Below, piece by piece: positions 1 to 9,268 of a stretch of 36,673 nt of DNA (position 1 is the first letter of the stretch; every line of letters starts with the position of its first letter). Source of the DNA: Candidatus Eisenbergiella pullistercoris (GTDB lineage: Bacteria; Bacillota; Clostridia; Lachnospirales; Lachnospiraceae); the NCBI GenBank assembly GCA_019115665.1, contig DXDD01000143.1, forward strand, positions 1 through 36,673, written 5' to 3'. The notes beneath the pieces are model-generated. The model did not search any database and had not been told where the DNA came from. It saw only the letters and a program-made list of their open reading frames with translations. The translations under genes were made by a program, and so were the position numbers.

Positions 1-142
1 ACTGTTTTGGGTTTGTCCCTTCCGCCCTTTCGGACTTCCGAGACCGTTCCTCTGAATAATTCTTTTTGGAATTTTCAGGGTCGCATTACTGTTTATTTGT
101 CAAGGTGCTTTGTCTTGGCTTTCCTCAGCCGCAACGATGATT

Positions 143-171
143 ATCATATCACAACCGTCCGCTTTCGTCAA
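143..171 (-). promoter_or_regulatory. SigA-type promoter reading leftward out of the window
   Basis: Minus strand TTGACG-17 nt-TATGAT (cgtcaa 166-171, atcata 143-148). Confidence 0.65.
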
Positions 172-323
172 GCACTTTTTTCAACATTTTTAGTTGAGGT
201 TTTTTGTTTGGCTGTTTTCCTTCAGCGGAGTTTTATTATAGCACTTTCTTCCTTTTTATGTCAACAACTTTTTTCATTTCTTTTACCAGAAATTGACACG
301 CTGTTAACATCCGCCAGAAGGGC

Positions 324-354
324 GAAAAAAAGGAATCTCAATCGCTCGAGATTC
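324..354 (-). terminator. Intrinsic terminator of the tRNA-Ser unit
   Basis: Minus strand GAATCTC-8 nt-GAGATTC stem followed by CCTTTTTTT. Confidence 0.75.
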
Positions 355-405
355 TTTCCTTCCGAGCTATAACAAAGCTTTCCGTATCCTTTTGGTAAAG
401 GAAAC

Positions 406-492
406 GGAGAAAGAGGGATTTGAACCCTCGCGCCGCTTGCGCGACCTACACCCTTAGCAGGGGCGCCTCTTCGGCCTCTTGAGTATTTCTCC
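406..492 (-). tRNA. tRNA-Ser (anticodon GCT)
   Basis: Minus strand folds as cloverleaf with long variable arm: acceptor GGAGAAA/TTTCTCC, anticodon stem CGCCC/GGGTG with loop CTGCTAA, T-arm GAGGG-TTCAAAT-CCCTC. Confidence 0.95.
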
Positions 493-556
493 GCAAACCG
501 AACTGCCCTTTACCAATATGAATACGGACGCGCCGCTTATCTGTGACGCATGAGTT

Positions 557-585
557 ATTATACATAAGCGGAAGCGGTTTGTCAA
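557..585 (-). promoter_or_regulatory. Consensus promoter for tRNA-Ser
   Basis: Minus strand TTGACA-17 nt-TATAAT (tgtcaa 580-585, attata 557-562), about 65 nt upstream of the tRNA. Confidence 0.85.
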
Positions 586-606
586 TCACTTTTTGCTGCT
601 CCGTTC

Positions 607-1347
607 TTAGGACCGCTTCGCAGGCCATTTCGCGTTTTTTGACGGATGCGCCGCTATCGCTTCGTCGATCCTTCTTTTCACCTCCTCCGCGATCTGCGTG
701 GTCTTCATGTTCCGGTATTCTTCATAATATAAAGGCTTCAGGTAGTACAGCTGGACGGTGACGGGACGGATGCTGTTTTCGTCAAAGGGAATGAAGGAAT
801 CGATCAGGGCGCAGGGAACGATGGGGCATCTGGCCTTCACCGCGCTCTTGAAGGTACCTCCCTTGAATTCCAGGGTATGGTTTCCCTGTCTGCTCCGGGT
901 TCCCTCCGGGAAGATCAGGAAATTTCTTCCTTTTTTCACTTCCTCCGCCATGGTCTGGATCACCTTCATGGACTGGCGGATATCTTCTCTGTCCATGACA
1001 AGGGAGCCAAGCGCCTTCCGCACCTGTTTGAGCAGGATAATGTCGGCCGCTTCCTTTTTAATAACGAAGGCAAAGGGACGCGGGCAGGATTCCAGAAAGA
1101 CCAGGACGTCGAACAGGCCCTGGTGATTTGGGAACAGAATGAAGCCGTCCTTTTCCGGAAGGTTTTCCTGGCCATGGGCGTCGATCGTGACTCTTCCGGC
1201 CCGGTTTGCCAGGATCGTCGTCCTTTTGATCCAGCGGAAGCTCTCCTCATAACTGATGTCTTCCCGGGAAGCGCATCTGCAGATATGATAAAAATAGTAA
1301 AAGGCTTTGAAAATAAGGCGGAATACCATTAACGCGATTCTTTTCAT
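607..1347 (-). CDS. plsC: 1-acyl-sn-glycerol-3-phosphate acyltransferase
   Basis: NHQGLFD (HX4D-like, N-HQ-D) and FPEGTRSR motifs; 246 aa. Confidence 0.88.
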   Translation of the reverse strand: MKRIALMVFRLIFKAFYYFYHICRCASREDISYEESFRWIKRTTILANRAGRVTIDAHGQENLPEKDGFILFPNHQGLFDVLVFLESCPRPFAFVIKKEAADIILLKQVRKALGSLVMDREDIRQSMKVIQTMAEEVKKGRNFLIFPEGTRSRQGNHTLEFKGGTFKSAVKARCPIVPCALIDSFIPFDENSIRPVTVQLYYLKPLYYEEYRNMKTTQIAEEVKRRIDEAIAAHPSKNAKWPAKRS

Positions 1348-1363
1348 AATATATAGAGGTCCT

Positions 1364-1915
1364 TTATTCCTTCCGGTACTGCTCCAGCGCGGTTTTGTAG
1401 AGGTCGTTTCCCTGACTGTCCATCACGACGATCACGGGGAAGTCCTTCACGGTCAGCTTCCGGACCGCTTCCGTTCCCAGGTCTTCGTAGGCGACGACCT
1501 CCGCATGAAGGATGGATTTGGACAGGAGCGCGCCCGCTCCTCCTACGGCGGCGAAGTAGACGGCTTCGTTTCTTATGACCGCCTCTCTGACGGCGTCGCT
1601 TCTTTTTCCCTTTCCGATCATGCCGCGAAGGCCAAGATCCAGAAGGGCCGGCGTATACTTATCCATCCGGCTGGCTGTTGTCGGGCCGGCGGAGCCGATG
1701 GGCTGTCCCTCCCTGGCAGGAGAAGGCCCCATATAATATATGACGTTTCCGCTGATCTCAAAAGGCAGGGGCCGGCCCGCGTCCAGCGCTTCCTGCATCC
1801 TTTTATGGGCGGCGTCCCTTGCGGTGTAAATGGTTCCCGTGAGGTAAACGCAGTCTCCGGCCTTCAGACTGCGGGCTGTTTCCCTGTCAAAGGGGACCGT
1901 ACATCTTTTTTCCAT
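1364..1915 (-). CDS. Fe-S fumarate hydratase, beta subunit
   Basis: TGTIYTARDAAHKR, YMGPSPAREGQPIGSAGPTTASRMD typical of class I fumarase/tartrate dehydratase beta subunits; adjacent alpha subunit. Confidence 0.92.
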   Translation of the reverse strand: MEKRCTVPFDRETARSLKAGDCVYLTGTIYTARDAAHKRMQEALDAGRPLPFEISGNVIYYMGPSPAREGQPIGSAGPTTASRMDKYTPALLDLGLRGMIGKGKRSDAVREAVIRNEAVYFAAVGGAGALLSKSILHAEVVAYEDLGTEAVRKLTVKDFPVIVVMDSQGNDLYKTALEQYRKE

Positions 1916-1962
1916 ATTTTCCTCCCTGTCGGAGCGCCTGTGCTCCGATCCTTCTTCCCGTT

Positions 1963-2062
1963 TCTGTTTTCAGAGCGTGCGGACCGCATGGCTTCTGCTT
2001 TCAGAGTACGCGGGCCGCACAGCTTCTGTTCTCATCTCAAAGTATGCGGACCGCGTGGCGGT
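1963..2062. repeat. Three imperfect ~31-35 bp tandem copies at the fumarase alpha 3' end
   Basis: Minus strand GCCACGCGGTCCGCATACTTTGAGATGAGAACAGAA / GCTGTGCGGCCCGCGTACTCTGAAAGCAGAA / GCCATGCGGTCCGCACGCTCTGAAAACAGAA. Confidence 0.8.
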
Positions 2063-2879
2063 TTACATGGCAGCAGATATTCACGGCTACCGGAAGGCCC
2101 GCGATGTGCGTCGGATACGTGTTGATATTGACGCCCAGCGCCGTCGTAGTCCCGCCCAGGCCGCCGGGGCCGATGCCGGAACGGTTGATCCGCTCAAGAA
2201 GCTCCTCTTCCATCGCGCGTACCCAGGGAATCTCCGAACGCACATCCAGGGGCCGCGTCAGGGCCTGCTTTGCCATCAGCGCGCATTTTTCAAAGGTGCC
2301 GCCGATCCCAACGCCGACCACCATGGGCGGGCAGGCATTGGGTCCCGCATCCTTCACCGCCGTGAGAACGGCGTTCTTTACGCCCTCCTCCCCGTCCGCC
2401 GGCTTGAGCATGAAGATGCGGCTCATGTTTTCGCTGCCGAAGCCCTTGGGGGCCGCGGTGATCTTTATCCGGTCTCCGGGAACGATGGAGTAATGAATGA
2501 CTCCCGGCGTATTGTCGTTCGTATTTACGCGAAGAAGCGGGTCTGAAACCACGGATTTGCGCAGGCAGCCTTCCGTATAGCCTCTGCGTATGCCTTCGTT
2601 TACGGCCTCCTCCAGAGCGCCGCCTTCCAGATGGACCTCCTGTCCCACCTCAAGAAAGATGACCGCCATCCCGGTGTCCTGGCAGATCGGAATGGAGTCC
2701 TCCCCGGCGATCTGAAGGTTGCGGGAAAGCTGCTCCAGAACGCTCCTTCCCAGGGGCGCTTCCTCCTTCTGCCGGGCCTGCTCCAGCGCGTTTTCCATAT
2801 CCTTTGTCAGAAACAGATTGGCTTCTATGCACATTTCCTTTACCGCGTCCGTGATCTGTGAAACCGGTATTGTTCTCAT
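2037..2879 (-). CDS. Fe-S fumarate hydratase, alpha subunit
   Basis: CQDTGMAVIFLEVGQ, DPLLRVNTNDNTPGVIHYSIVPGD, GVGIGGTFEKCALMAKQAL motifs. Confidence 0.93.
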   Translation of the reverse strand: MRTIPVSQITDAVKEMCIEANLFLTKDMENALEQARQKEEAPLGRSVLEQLSRNLQIAGEDSIPICQDTGMAVIFLEVGQEVHLEGGALEEAVNEGIRRGYTEGCLRKSVVSDPLLRVNTNDNTPGVIHYSIVPGDRIKITAAPKGFGSENMSRIFMLKPADGEEGVKNAVLTAVKDAGPNACPPMVVGVGIGGTFEKCALMAKQALTRPLDVRSEIPWVRAMEEELLERINRSGIGPGGLGGTTTALGVNINTYPTHIAGLPVAVNICCHVNRHAVRIL

Positions 2880-2945
2880 CCTTTTTCCGCCTTTCCTGAA
2901 AATATCCTCCTGATCGGAAAGCTGTTGTTTTCCTCATACGGTTTC

Positions 2946-2975
2946 ATTATAAGGCAGGAGGGTTTCTTTTGTCAC
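2946..2975 (-). promoter_or_regulatory. Promoter of fumarase-plsC unit
   Basis: Minus strand GTGACA-18 nt-TATAAT, about 65 nt upstream of the alpha subunit start. Confidence 0.65.
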
Positions 2976-2995
2976 GATGTTTCTTTTGTCACGAT
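2962..2995. repeat. Perfect 17-bp tandem duplication (gtttcttttgtcacgat x2)
   Basis: Copies at 2962-2978 and 2979-2995; contains the putative -35 element. Confidence 0.9.
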
Positions 2996-3151
2996 TATTC
3001 TGGATTTTCCCGTTTAAAAGTGCTACTCTGGAAGGGCAGCCGGCGGCAGGCGGAAAGAGGACTGCACGCAGGCGGCAGGAAGAACATTGATCAGATCGAG
3101 GCGCGGGCTCCCTGGAGCCTCAGTGCAGGGCGCTTCGGAACGGAGGTAAAA

Positions 3152-4225
3152 ATGAAGGATTATGCGGAATATATCGCAGAGCAGGCACAGAAGCTTCTGG
3201 CCATTGACAGCCCTTCGGGCTATACGAAAAACGCAGCGCAGTATCTGTGCGGCATTTACCGAAAGCTCGGCTATGAGCCTCAGCTCACGGTGAAGGGCGG
3301 GGTCCTGGTAAAGCTGTGCGAGGGAACCGGAGCGGTCCCGGAAGCAGAAGGAACCGGATACGGGGATCCGTCCCGCGGCCCCATCCTGCTGATGGCGCAT
3401 ACGGATACGCTTGGGGCCATGGTTTCCGGGATCACGCCCGAGGGAAGGCTGAAGCTCACTCCTCTGGGCGGGCTGAACCCCAATAATACGGAGGCGGAAA
3501 ACTGCCGGATCGTCACCAGAAAAGGGAAGGTTTATACGGGAACCTTCCAGCTCGCCAACGCTTCCATTCATGTAAACGGGGATTATAATGAGAAAAAGAG
3601 AAGCTACGACAGCATGGAGGTGCTGGTGGACGAGCCCGTAAAGAGCGCGGACGATGTGAAGCGGCTCGGGATCATGACGGGCGATATCGTCTGCTTTGAT
3701 CCGAGAACCACGGTCACTCCGTCCGGCTATCTCAAGAGCCGTTTCCTGGACGATAAGCTGAGCACGGCGATCCTTCTGGGCTATGCGGCCTATCTGAAGG
3801 AAGAAGGGATCTCCCCGGAACGGACTGTCTATGAGCATATCACGGTATTTGAGGAGGTCGGACACGGCGCCTGCGCTTCCGTTCCGGAAGGGGTGACGGA
3901 GCTGCTTTCCGTGGACATGGGATGTGTGGGAGAAGGGCTTTCCTGCACGGAGCATCAGGTTTCCATCTGCTCCAAGGACAGCCACGGGCCGTATCATTAT
4001 GATGTGGTCAGCGGACTGATCGACGCGGCGGACAGAGCGGGCGTGGATTACGCCGTGGATGTCTATCCTCATTACGGCTCCGACGCGGACGCGGCTCTGG
4101 ATGCGGGAATCGACGCCAGGCACGGGCTGATCGGTCCCGGCGTCTATGCCTCCCACGGCTATGAACGCGCCCACCTGGACGGGGTGAAAAATACCTTTGA
4201 GCTGCTGAAGGCTTATCTGGGATAA
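3152..4225 (+). CDS. M42 family metallopeptidase (aminopeptidase)
   Basis: MAHTDTLGAMV, DDKLSTAILLGY, FEEVGHGA, DVYPHYGSDADAAL, YASHGYERAH; RBS ggaggt before ATG 3152 (ORF track starts upstream at 2969). Confidence 0.9.
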   Translation: MKDYAEYIAEQAQKLLAIDSPSGYTKNAAQYLCGIYRKLGYEPQLTVKGGVLVKLCEGTGAVPEAEGTGYGDPSRGPILLMAHTDTLGAMVSGITPEGRLKLTPLGGLNPNNTEAENCRIVTRKGKVYTGTFQLANASIHVNGDYNEKKRSYDSMEVLVDEPVKSADDVKRLGIMTGDIVCFDPRTTVTPSGYLKSRFLDDKLSTAILLGYAAYLKEEGISPERTVYEHITVFEEVGHGACASVPEGVTELLSVDMGCVGEGLSCTEHQVSICSKDSHGPYHYDVVSGLIDAADRAGVDYAVDVYPHYGSDADAALDAGIDARHGLIGPGVYASHGYERAHLDGVKNTFELLKAYLG

Positions 4226-4234
4226 CAAACGCTG

Positions 4235-4269
4235 CCGGAAGCGTCCTTCGTCCTGAAAGGCGCTTCCGG
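4235..4269. terminator. Stem-loop between convergent genes, possible bidirectional terminator
   Basis: ccggaagcg/cgcttccgg 9-bp stem between convergent M42 and GGDEF genes; no clear T tract. Confidence 0.4.
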
Positions 4270-4285
4270 ACAGACCTGTACGGAT

Positions 4286-5623
4286 TCATACGGGAAAGGG
4301 AATTTTCGCCAGAGGGGTGAAATTTCCTTTCCCGGTCTTTTTTACCTGATAAAGCCGGTCGTCCGCTTCCTTCAGAAGCTCCTCCAGCTCCATCTTTTCC
4401 CGGCTGAGCGCAATTCCCATGCTGACGGAGAGCTGTGCTCTGTCAAACTCCTCTCCCGCTTCCCGGAAGGAGCGGCAGATATTCTCCGCTCTTTTTTCCA
4501 GCACGCTTCCCAGGGTGCAGCCGGGCAGAAAAAGGATAAATTCGTCTCCGCCGATCCTTGCCGCCACATCCTGCGCTCTGGAATTCGCCCGGATGATCTC
4601 CGCCAGACGGATCAGCATCCTGTCCCCTGTCTGATGTCCGTAGGTGTCGTTCAGCTTCTTGAAATTATCGATATCCATCGCAAACAGCGCGCCCTGCCGG
4701 CCTTCCTTCAGGCACTGTCCGATTCGGGTGAGCGCTCCTTTTCTGTTGTAAATGCCGGTCAGAGGATCCTCCAGGACTTCTTTTTTCAGCCTCTCCTGAA
4801 GACGGACGCCGTCGTTTATGTCCAGCATGACGCTGACCATGGCCTTTCTTCCGTCCTCCGTGGTTATGCTGCGCCCCTTATCATCGACCCACAGTCTTGT
4901 CCCGTCTTTTCTCACCACACGGTACTGTACGTCGTATTCGCCGGTTTTTTCTATGCTGTCATAGATCGTCCGCTCCACTCTGTCCCAGTCCTCGGGAGCG
5001 ATCACCTTCTGCATTTCCTCGCCGGTCGCTTCCACCAGCTCGTCATAGGTATAGCCCAGGTAGTCCAGCATGGTGTCGTTGATGATATAAAGAGGAAAGC
5101 CCTTTTCCAGATAGCCTCCCATGATCCCGCCCGGCAGCATGGACATCATGAGTTCGATCAGCTTTCTTCCCGCCGCCGCGTCCATCCTTCCGATCGCCTG
5201 GCGGCCGTATTTGATCGGAAAAAATTCCTCTCCCTCCTGCTGATCGGAGGGCGCCGACATATGAAGGCTTGAAATCTTCCAGCCTTCGCGCTCCTTCACC
5301 GCCGACATGGTCAGTCTCGTCCGGAAGGTCAGCTCCCCTCCCGCTTCGTCCGGCATGGCAGTAAGGACATTGCAGAACACGATACATACCTGATCCGTAC
5401 AGGCTTTTTCGCAGTAGTCGCTGATCTCATAGCGGAAGCCTCCGGGAATGCACTCAAACTCCTCGCGCATCAGCTCCCGAAGCTCCTCCTTGTTCCGGGC
5501 GATCTCCTGCGCGCCGGTTCCAAGGCTGATCACATCGTCAGAAAGGAAGGCCAGGGCTTCCTCCAGGCTCCTTCTCACCAGATAAGCGTCAAAAAACTGT
5601 ATCAGCAGATCCTTAACGAGCAT
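4286..5623 (-). CDS. SnoaL-like/NTF2-fold + PAS + GGDEF diguanylate cyclase
   Basis: RIGGDEFILFLPG, DPLTGIYNRKGALTR, MDIDNFKKLNDTYGHQTGD; PAS-like middle (YRVVRKDGTRLWVDDKGR); NTF2-like N-terminus. Confidence 0.9.
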   Translation of the reverse strand: MLVKDLLIQFFDAYLVRRSLEEALAFLSDDVISLGTGAQEIARNKEELRELMREEFECIPGGFRYEISDYCEKACTDQVCIVFCNVLTAMPDEAGGELTFRTRLTMSAVKEREGWKISSLHMSAPSDQQEGEEFFPIKYGRQAIGRMDAAAGRKLIELMMSMLPGGIMGGYLEKGFPLYIINDTMLDYLGYTYDELVEATGEEMQKVIAPEDWDRVERTIYDSIEKTGEYDVQYRVVRKDGTRLWVDDKGRSITTEDGRKAMVSVMLDINDGVRLQERLKKEVLEDPLTGIYNRKGALTRIGQCLKEGRQGALFAMDIDNFKKLNDTYGHQTGDRMLIRLAEIIRANSRAQDVAARIGGDEFILFLPGCTLGSVLEKRAENICRSFREAGEEFDRAQLSVSMGIALSREKMELEELLKEADDRLYQVKKTGKGNFTPLAKIPFPV

Positions 5624-5657
5624 ACTGCCGTCCTCCTGTCAACTGTTTTCAGACTTC

Positions 5658-5671
5658 ATTATATCACAAAA
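5658..5671 (-). promoter_or_regulatory. Extended -10 promoter of the GGDEF gene
   Basis: Minus strand TGaTATAAT, attata at 5658-5663; weak upstream TTTACA. Confidence 0.5.
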
Positions 5672-5726
5672 CAGAAAGTCTGTGTAAAATCCGTGTTAAA
5701 ATTGAAGCCGGAAAACAGTTTCGGAC

Positions 5727-5774
5727 AAAAAAAGCCGCCTCCGGTCTGAGAATCTCTCATTGCCGGCAGCGGCT
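5727..5774 (-). terminator. Terminator of pst-phoU operon
   Basis: Minus strand AGCCGCTGCCGG...CCGGAGGCGGCTTTTTTT. Confidence 0.8.
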
Positions 5775-5812
5775 CTTTATGTCGTGCTCTTTTTTGTCCG
5801 GCGCGGCGCCGT

Positions 5813-6475
5813 TTACATCAGACGGATATCCCGGATGGAGCCGCTTTCCTGGAACAGCTCCCACTCCGCGATGTTTACCGCATGATCGCCGATCCGTTCC
5901 AGATACTTGGCGATCAGCAGAACGTCCACGCAGGCGTCCACATCAGATACGCCCTCCTGCAGCCTTCTCACCAGGTCGTCCTTCACCTTGGAGAACAGTT
6001 CGTCCACCACGTCGTCATGGCGGATCACCTCGTCCGCCGCCCTGCTGTCACGGTTCACGAAGGCGTCCACGGCATCATGCACGATCTCCTTGGCAACTCC
6101 CAGCATGCCGGTGATGTGTCTGGAATAAAGATCCAGCTCGCTCCCCTTCATGCGCAGCATCAGCTCCGCGATATCGGCGGTCTGGTCGCCGATGCGTTCG
6201 ATATCCGTCACCACCTTCAGGGCGGCGGAGATCATGCGCAGGTCCCCGGCGATGGGCTGCTGTCTGGTGATCAGGGACAGGCACCTGGATTCGATGTTTC
6301 TCTCCATATCGTTGATCACTCTGTCCCCGCTGATGATCCTCATCTCCAGATCCTCATCCTTGCTGTCCACGGCGGACAGAAGCTGGTCAAAGGAAGCCTC
6401 AACGGCCTCTCCCATCTCCTTCACGCTTCTGCGCAGGCTGTCCAGCTCTTCCATGTAGTTTATTCTCATTGCCAT
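5813..6475 (-). CDS. phoU: Phosphate signaling complex protein PhoU
   Basis: Two PhoU helical repeats (D.VINDMERNIE, RIGDQTADIAE, YLERIGDHAVNIAEW). Confidence 0.95.
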   Translation of the reverse strand: MAMRINYMEELDSLRRSVKEMGEAVEASFDQLLSAVDSKDEDLEMRIISGDRVINDMERNIESRCLSLITRQQPIAGDLRMISAALKVVTDIERIGDQTADIAELMLRMKGSELDLYSRHITGMLGVAKEIVHDAVDAFVNRDSRAADEVIRHDDVVDELFSKVKDDLVRRLQEGVSDVDACVDVLLIAKYLERIGDHAVNIAEWELFQESGSIRDIRLM

Positions 6476-6498
6476 CTTTTTCCTCTCCTTATTCTCGA

Positions 6499-7257
6499 TC
6501 AGCCAAACCGGCCGGTGATATAGTCCTCGGTTCTCTTATCCTTAGGCCTGGAGAAAATATTTCCGGTGGAATCCTTTTCCACCACCTCTCCCACGAGGAA
6601 AAACGCGGTATCGTCGGACACGCGGGCCGCCTGCTGCATGTTATGGGTGACGACGACGACCGTGTATTTCTTTTTCAGCTCCTCCATCAGATCCTCGATC
6701 TTCAGGGTGGAAATGGGGTCGAGAGCGGAGGTGGGCTCGTCCATGAGAAGCACCTCGGGCTGTACGGCAAGAGCTCTCGCGATACAGAGTCTCTGCTGCT
6801 GACCGCCGGAAAGGCCGAGGGCGGATTTTTTCAGGCGGTCCTTGACCTCGTCAAAGATGGCCGCTCCCTTCAGGCTCTCCTCCACGATCTGATCCAGCTG
6901 AGATTTATTCTTAATGCCATGGATCCTGGGGCCGTAGGCGATATTGTCGTAGATGCTCATGGGGAAGGGGTTGGGCTGCTGGAACACCATGCCCACTTTT
7001 TTGCGCAGGAGGGTGGTATCCACCTTTTCATCATAGATGTTTTCCCCGTCGATGGTGACCTCTCCCTCGATCTTCACGCCGTCGATCAGATCGTTCATGC
7101 GGTTCAGGGTTTTTAAGAAGGTGGATTTTCCGCAGCCGGAGGGGCCGATGAAGGCGGTGATGGCGTTGGGGCGGATGTCCATGTCGATGTCCTTCAGCGC
7201 ATGGTTGGTCCCATAATATAAATTCAGCTTTCTGGTACTGATCTTTACGTTTTCCAT
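6499..7257 (-). CDS. pstB: Phosphate ABC transporter ATP-binding protein
   Basis: [54 protein letters not shown], operon context. Confidence 0.97.
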   Translation of the reverse strand: MENVKISTRKLNLYYGTNHALKDIDMDIRPNAITAFIGPSGCGKSTFLKTLNRMNDLIDGVKIEGEVTIDGENIYDEKVDTTLLRKKVGMVFQQPNPFPMSIYDNIAYGPRIHGIKNKSQLDQIVEESLKGAAIFDEVKDRLKKSALGLSGGQQQRLCIARALAVQPEVLLMDEPTSALDPISTLKIEDLMEELKKKYTVVVVTHNMQQAARVSDDTAFFLVGEVVEKDSTGNIFSRPKDKRTEDYITGRFG

Positions 7258-7277
7258 TGCTTTCCCTTTCTGGTTGT

Positions 7278-8150
7278 TCAGTCTCTTGTTTCCACGTTAA
7301 ACTTTTTGGACAGGTATTTTGTCAGCATGTTGATCGCCAGCACGAATACGAGAAGTACGAGCGCGATGCCGAAGGACTCGTCATACTGGGCCTTCTGCAT
7401 GCACAGATAAAGCTGGATGGTCAGCGTGCCGCCGGACTGGAAGATCTTGTCGAAGAAGCCGGCCGCGGTCTTGGGAAGAAGATAACCGCTTCCCGCGGTG
7501 AACAGAAGGGCCGCGGATTCTCCCACGATACGTCCCACGGCCAGGATGATGCCGGTGATGATGCCGGGCATGGCGGAGGGAAGCAGGATGGTGCGGATCA
7601 TGTACCATTTGGTCGCGCCCATGCCGAGCGCGCCGCTTCTGTAGCTTTCCGGCACGGTCTTCAGCGCTTCCTGAGTATTTCTGGTGATCAGAGGAAGCAC
7701 CATCAGGGTCAGCGTGAACGCGCCGGTCAGAATGGAGTAGCCCAGGCGCAGGGTGGTTCCGAAGAACACCATTCCGAACAGGCCGAAAATGATGGAGGGG
7801 ATGCCGGAAAGGATCTCGGTGGTGAACTCAATGGCGCGCACTACTTTTCCCGGCTTCGCGTACTCGTTCAGATAGATGGCGGAGCCCACGCCGATGGGCG
7901 TCGCAAACAGCAGGGTGATAAGGACGATATAAAGGGTATTCAGCAGGTTTCCCGCGATACCGAAGGTTCCCTTCAGGGTGCTGGGCACCGTGGTGAGGAA
8001 TTCCAGGCTGATGCTGGAAAAGCCCCTGATGAAGGTATAGCACATGATCCCCACGAGAAGCAGGATGGAAATGGACGCCGCCAGATAGATCAGCACCTTC
8101 AGGATCATGTCGGAGATTCTGACTCTTTTTACTAAAACGCTCTGATTCAT
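7278..8150 (-). CDS. pstA: Phosphate ABC transporter permease
   Basis: PstA-type permease: [58 protein letters not shown]. Confidence 0.95.
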   Translation of the reverse strand: MNQSVLVKRVRISDMILKVLIYLAASISILLLVGIMCYTFIRGFSSISLEFLTTVPSTLKGTFGIAGNLLNTLYIVLITLLFATPIGVGSAIYLNEYAKPGKVVRAIEFTTEILSGIPSIIFGLFGMVFFGTTLRLGYSILTGAFTLTLMVLPLITRNTQEALKTVPESYRSGALGMGATKWYMIRTILLPSAMPGIITGIILAVGRIVGESAALLFTAGSGYLLPKTAAGFFDKIFQSGGTLTIQLYLCMQKAQYDESFGIALVLLVFVLAINMLTKYLSKKFNVETRD

Positions 8151-9169
8151 AAGCTCACCGCTTCCTTTCTCTCAGCCTCGCTCTTTTCAGGCGCATGCTT
8201 CGCGGCTTCCTTTGCCAGCTTCGCGGCTCTCTTCTTTTCCTGAGCCTCCGGATCGCCGGACTTGAGGATATTGGTCAGGCATACGTTGATGACCATGATG
8301 AATACGAACAGCACCAGACCGATAGTAAACAGCACCTGTCTGTGCAGGCCGGACGCGTAGCCCATCTCGCTGACGATGGCCGTGGTCAGGAAACGGACGG
8401 AGTTGAACGGAAGCGGGAAGTTGACCGAGCTTCCGGATACCAGGGTGATGGCCATGGCCTCGCCGATGGCCCTTCCCACACCCAGCACGATGGCGGTCAC
8501 GATACCGGACTTCGCGGCGGGGATCATCACCTTGAAAATGGTCTGGATATGGGACGCTCCCAGCGCCAGGGAGGCGGATTTATACTGGGGCGGAACCGCC
8601 TTCAGGGCGGATTCGCTGATGTTGATCACGGTGGGAAGGATCATGATGGCCAGCACGATCACGGCGGAGATCAGGTTCGCGCCGCCGGTGAACTGGTGGG
8701 TCTCGGAGCCTTTGAAAATCGCCAGCTCCAGCTTATACATCAGGGGGTTCAGGATCATGATGCCCAGCAGGCCGTAAATCACGGAAGGGATTCCGGCCAG
8801 AAGCTCCACGGCGGGCTTAACGATGGCCGCCAGCTTCTTAGGCGCCACCTCCGCCAGGAATACGGCGGTGAGTACACCGATCGGCACGCCGATCAGGATC
8901 GCCAGAAAGGTCCCGACAATACTTGTGAGGATGATGAAGAGGATGCCGAAGGCAGGCTCCTCGGCCGTCGGCTCCCATACGGTTCCGAAAAGGATCTCTC
9001 CCAGACCCACCTGAAAAATGGCGGGCGTTCCGTTTACGATCATATATAATGTGATGGAGAAAACTGCCAGGATGGCGAAAAAGGCGCACACGGTGAAGAT
9101 CACCTTCGCGGTCTTCTCGACCGCGCTTTTCGCGTGTTTGCCATGTATGATGGAAAGAGGTTCGTTCAT
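8147..9169 (-). CDS. pstC: Phosphate ABC transporter permease
   Basis: AGIPSVIYGLLG, LALGASHIQTIFKVMIPAAKSGIVTAIVLGVGRAIGEAMAITLVSG; 4-nt overlap with pstA. Confidence 0.95.
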   Translation of the reverse strand: MNEPLSIIHGKHAKSAVEKTAKVIFTVCAFFAILAVFSITLYMIVNGTPAIFQVGLGEILFGTVWEPTAEEPAFGILFIILTSIVGTFLAILIGVPIGVLTAVFLAEVAPKKLAAIVKPAVELLAGIPSVIYGLLGIMILNPLMYKLELAIFKGSETHQFTGGANLISAVIVLAIMILPTVINISESALKAVPPQYKSASLALGASHIQTIFKVMIPAAKSGIVTAIVLGVGRAIGEAMAITLVSGSSVNFPLPFNSVRFLTTAIVSEMGYASGLHRQVLFTIGLVLFVFIMVINVCLTNILKSGDPEAQEKKRAAKLAKEAAKHAPEKSEAERKEAVSL

Positions 9170-9206
9170 GTTTTTACCTGTCCTTTGCGTTGGAGGCTTA
9201 CCCGTT

Positions 9207-9234
9207 TTGAGGCCCTGTTTTCACAGAGCCTCAA
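9207..9234 (-). other. Intercistronic stem-loop between pstS and pstC
   Basis: Minus strand TTGAGGCTCTGT-GAAA-ACAGGGCCTCAA, 12-bp stem with GNRA tetraloop, no T tract. Confidence 0.75.
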
Positions 9235-9268
9235 AGTAATCCGTATCAAGTGTATTCCGTTGTCAGAC

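Noticed and set aside
1-130. Leftward transcript as an rRNA operon leader
   Set aside because: A promoter is visible at 143-171, but no rRNA sequence is present before the window edge.
3023-4228. 401-aa minus-strand ORF
   Set aside because: Mirror ORF of the well-supported M42 peptidase.
7257-9049. Plus-strand 292-aa and 284-aa Gln/His/Asp-rich ORFs
   Set aside because: Antisense to pstA and pstC; composition reflects reversed hydrophobic codons.
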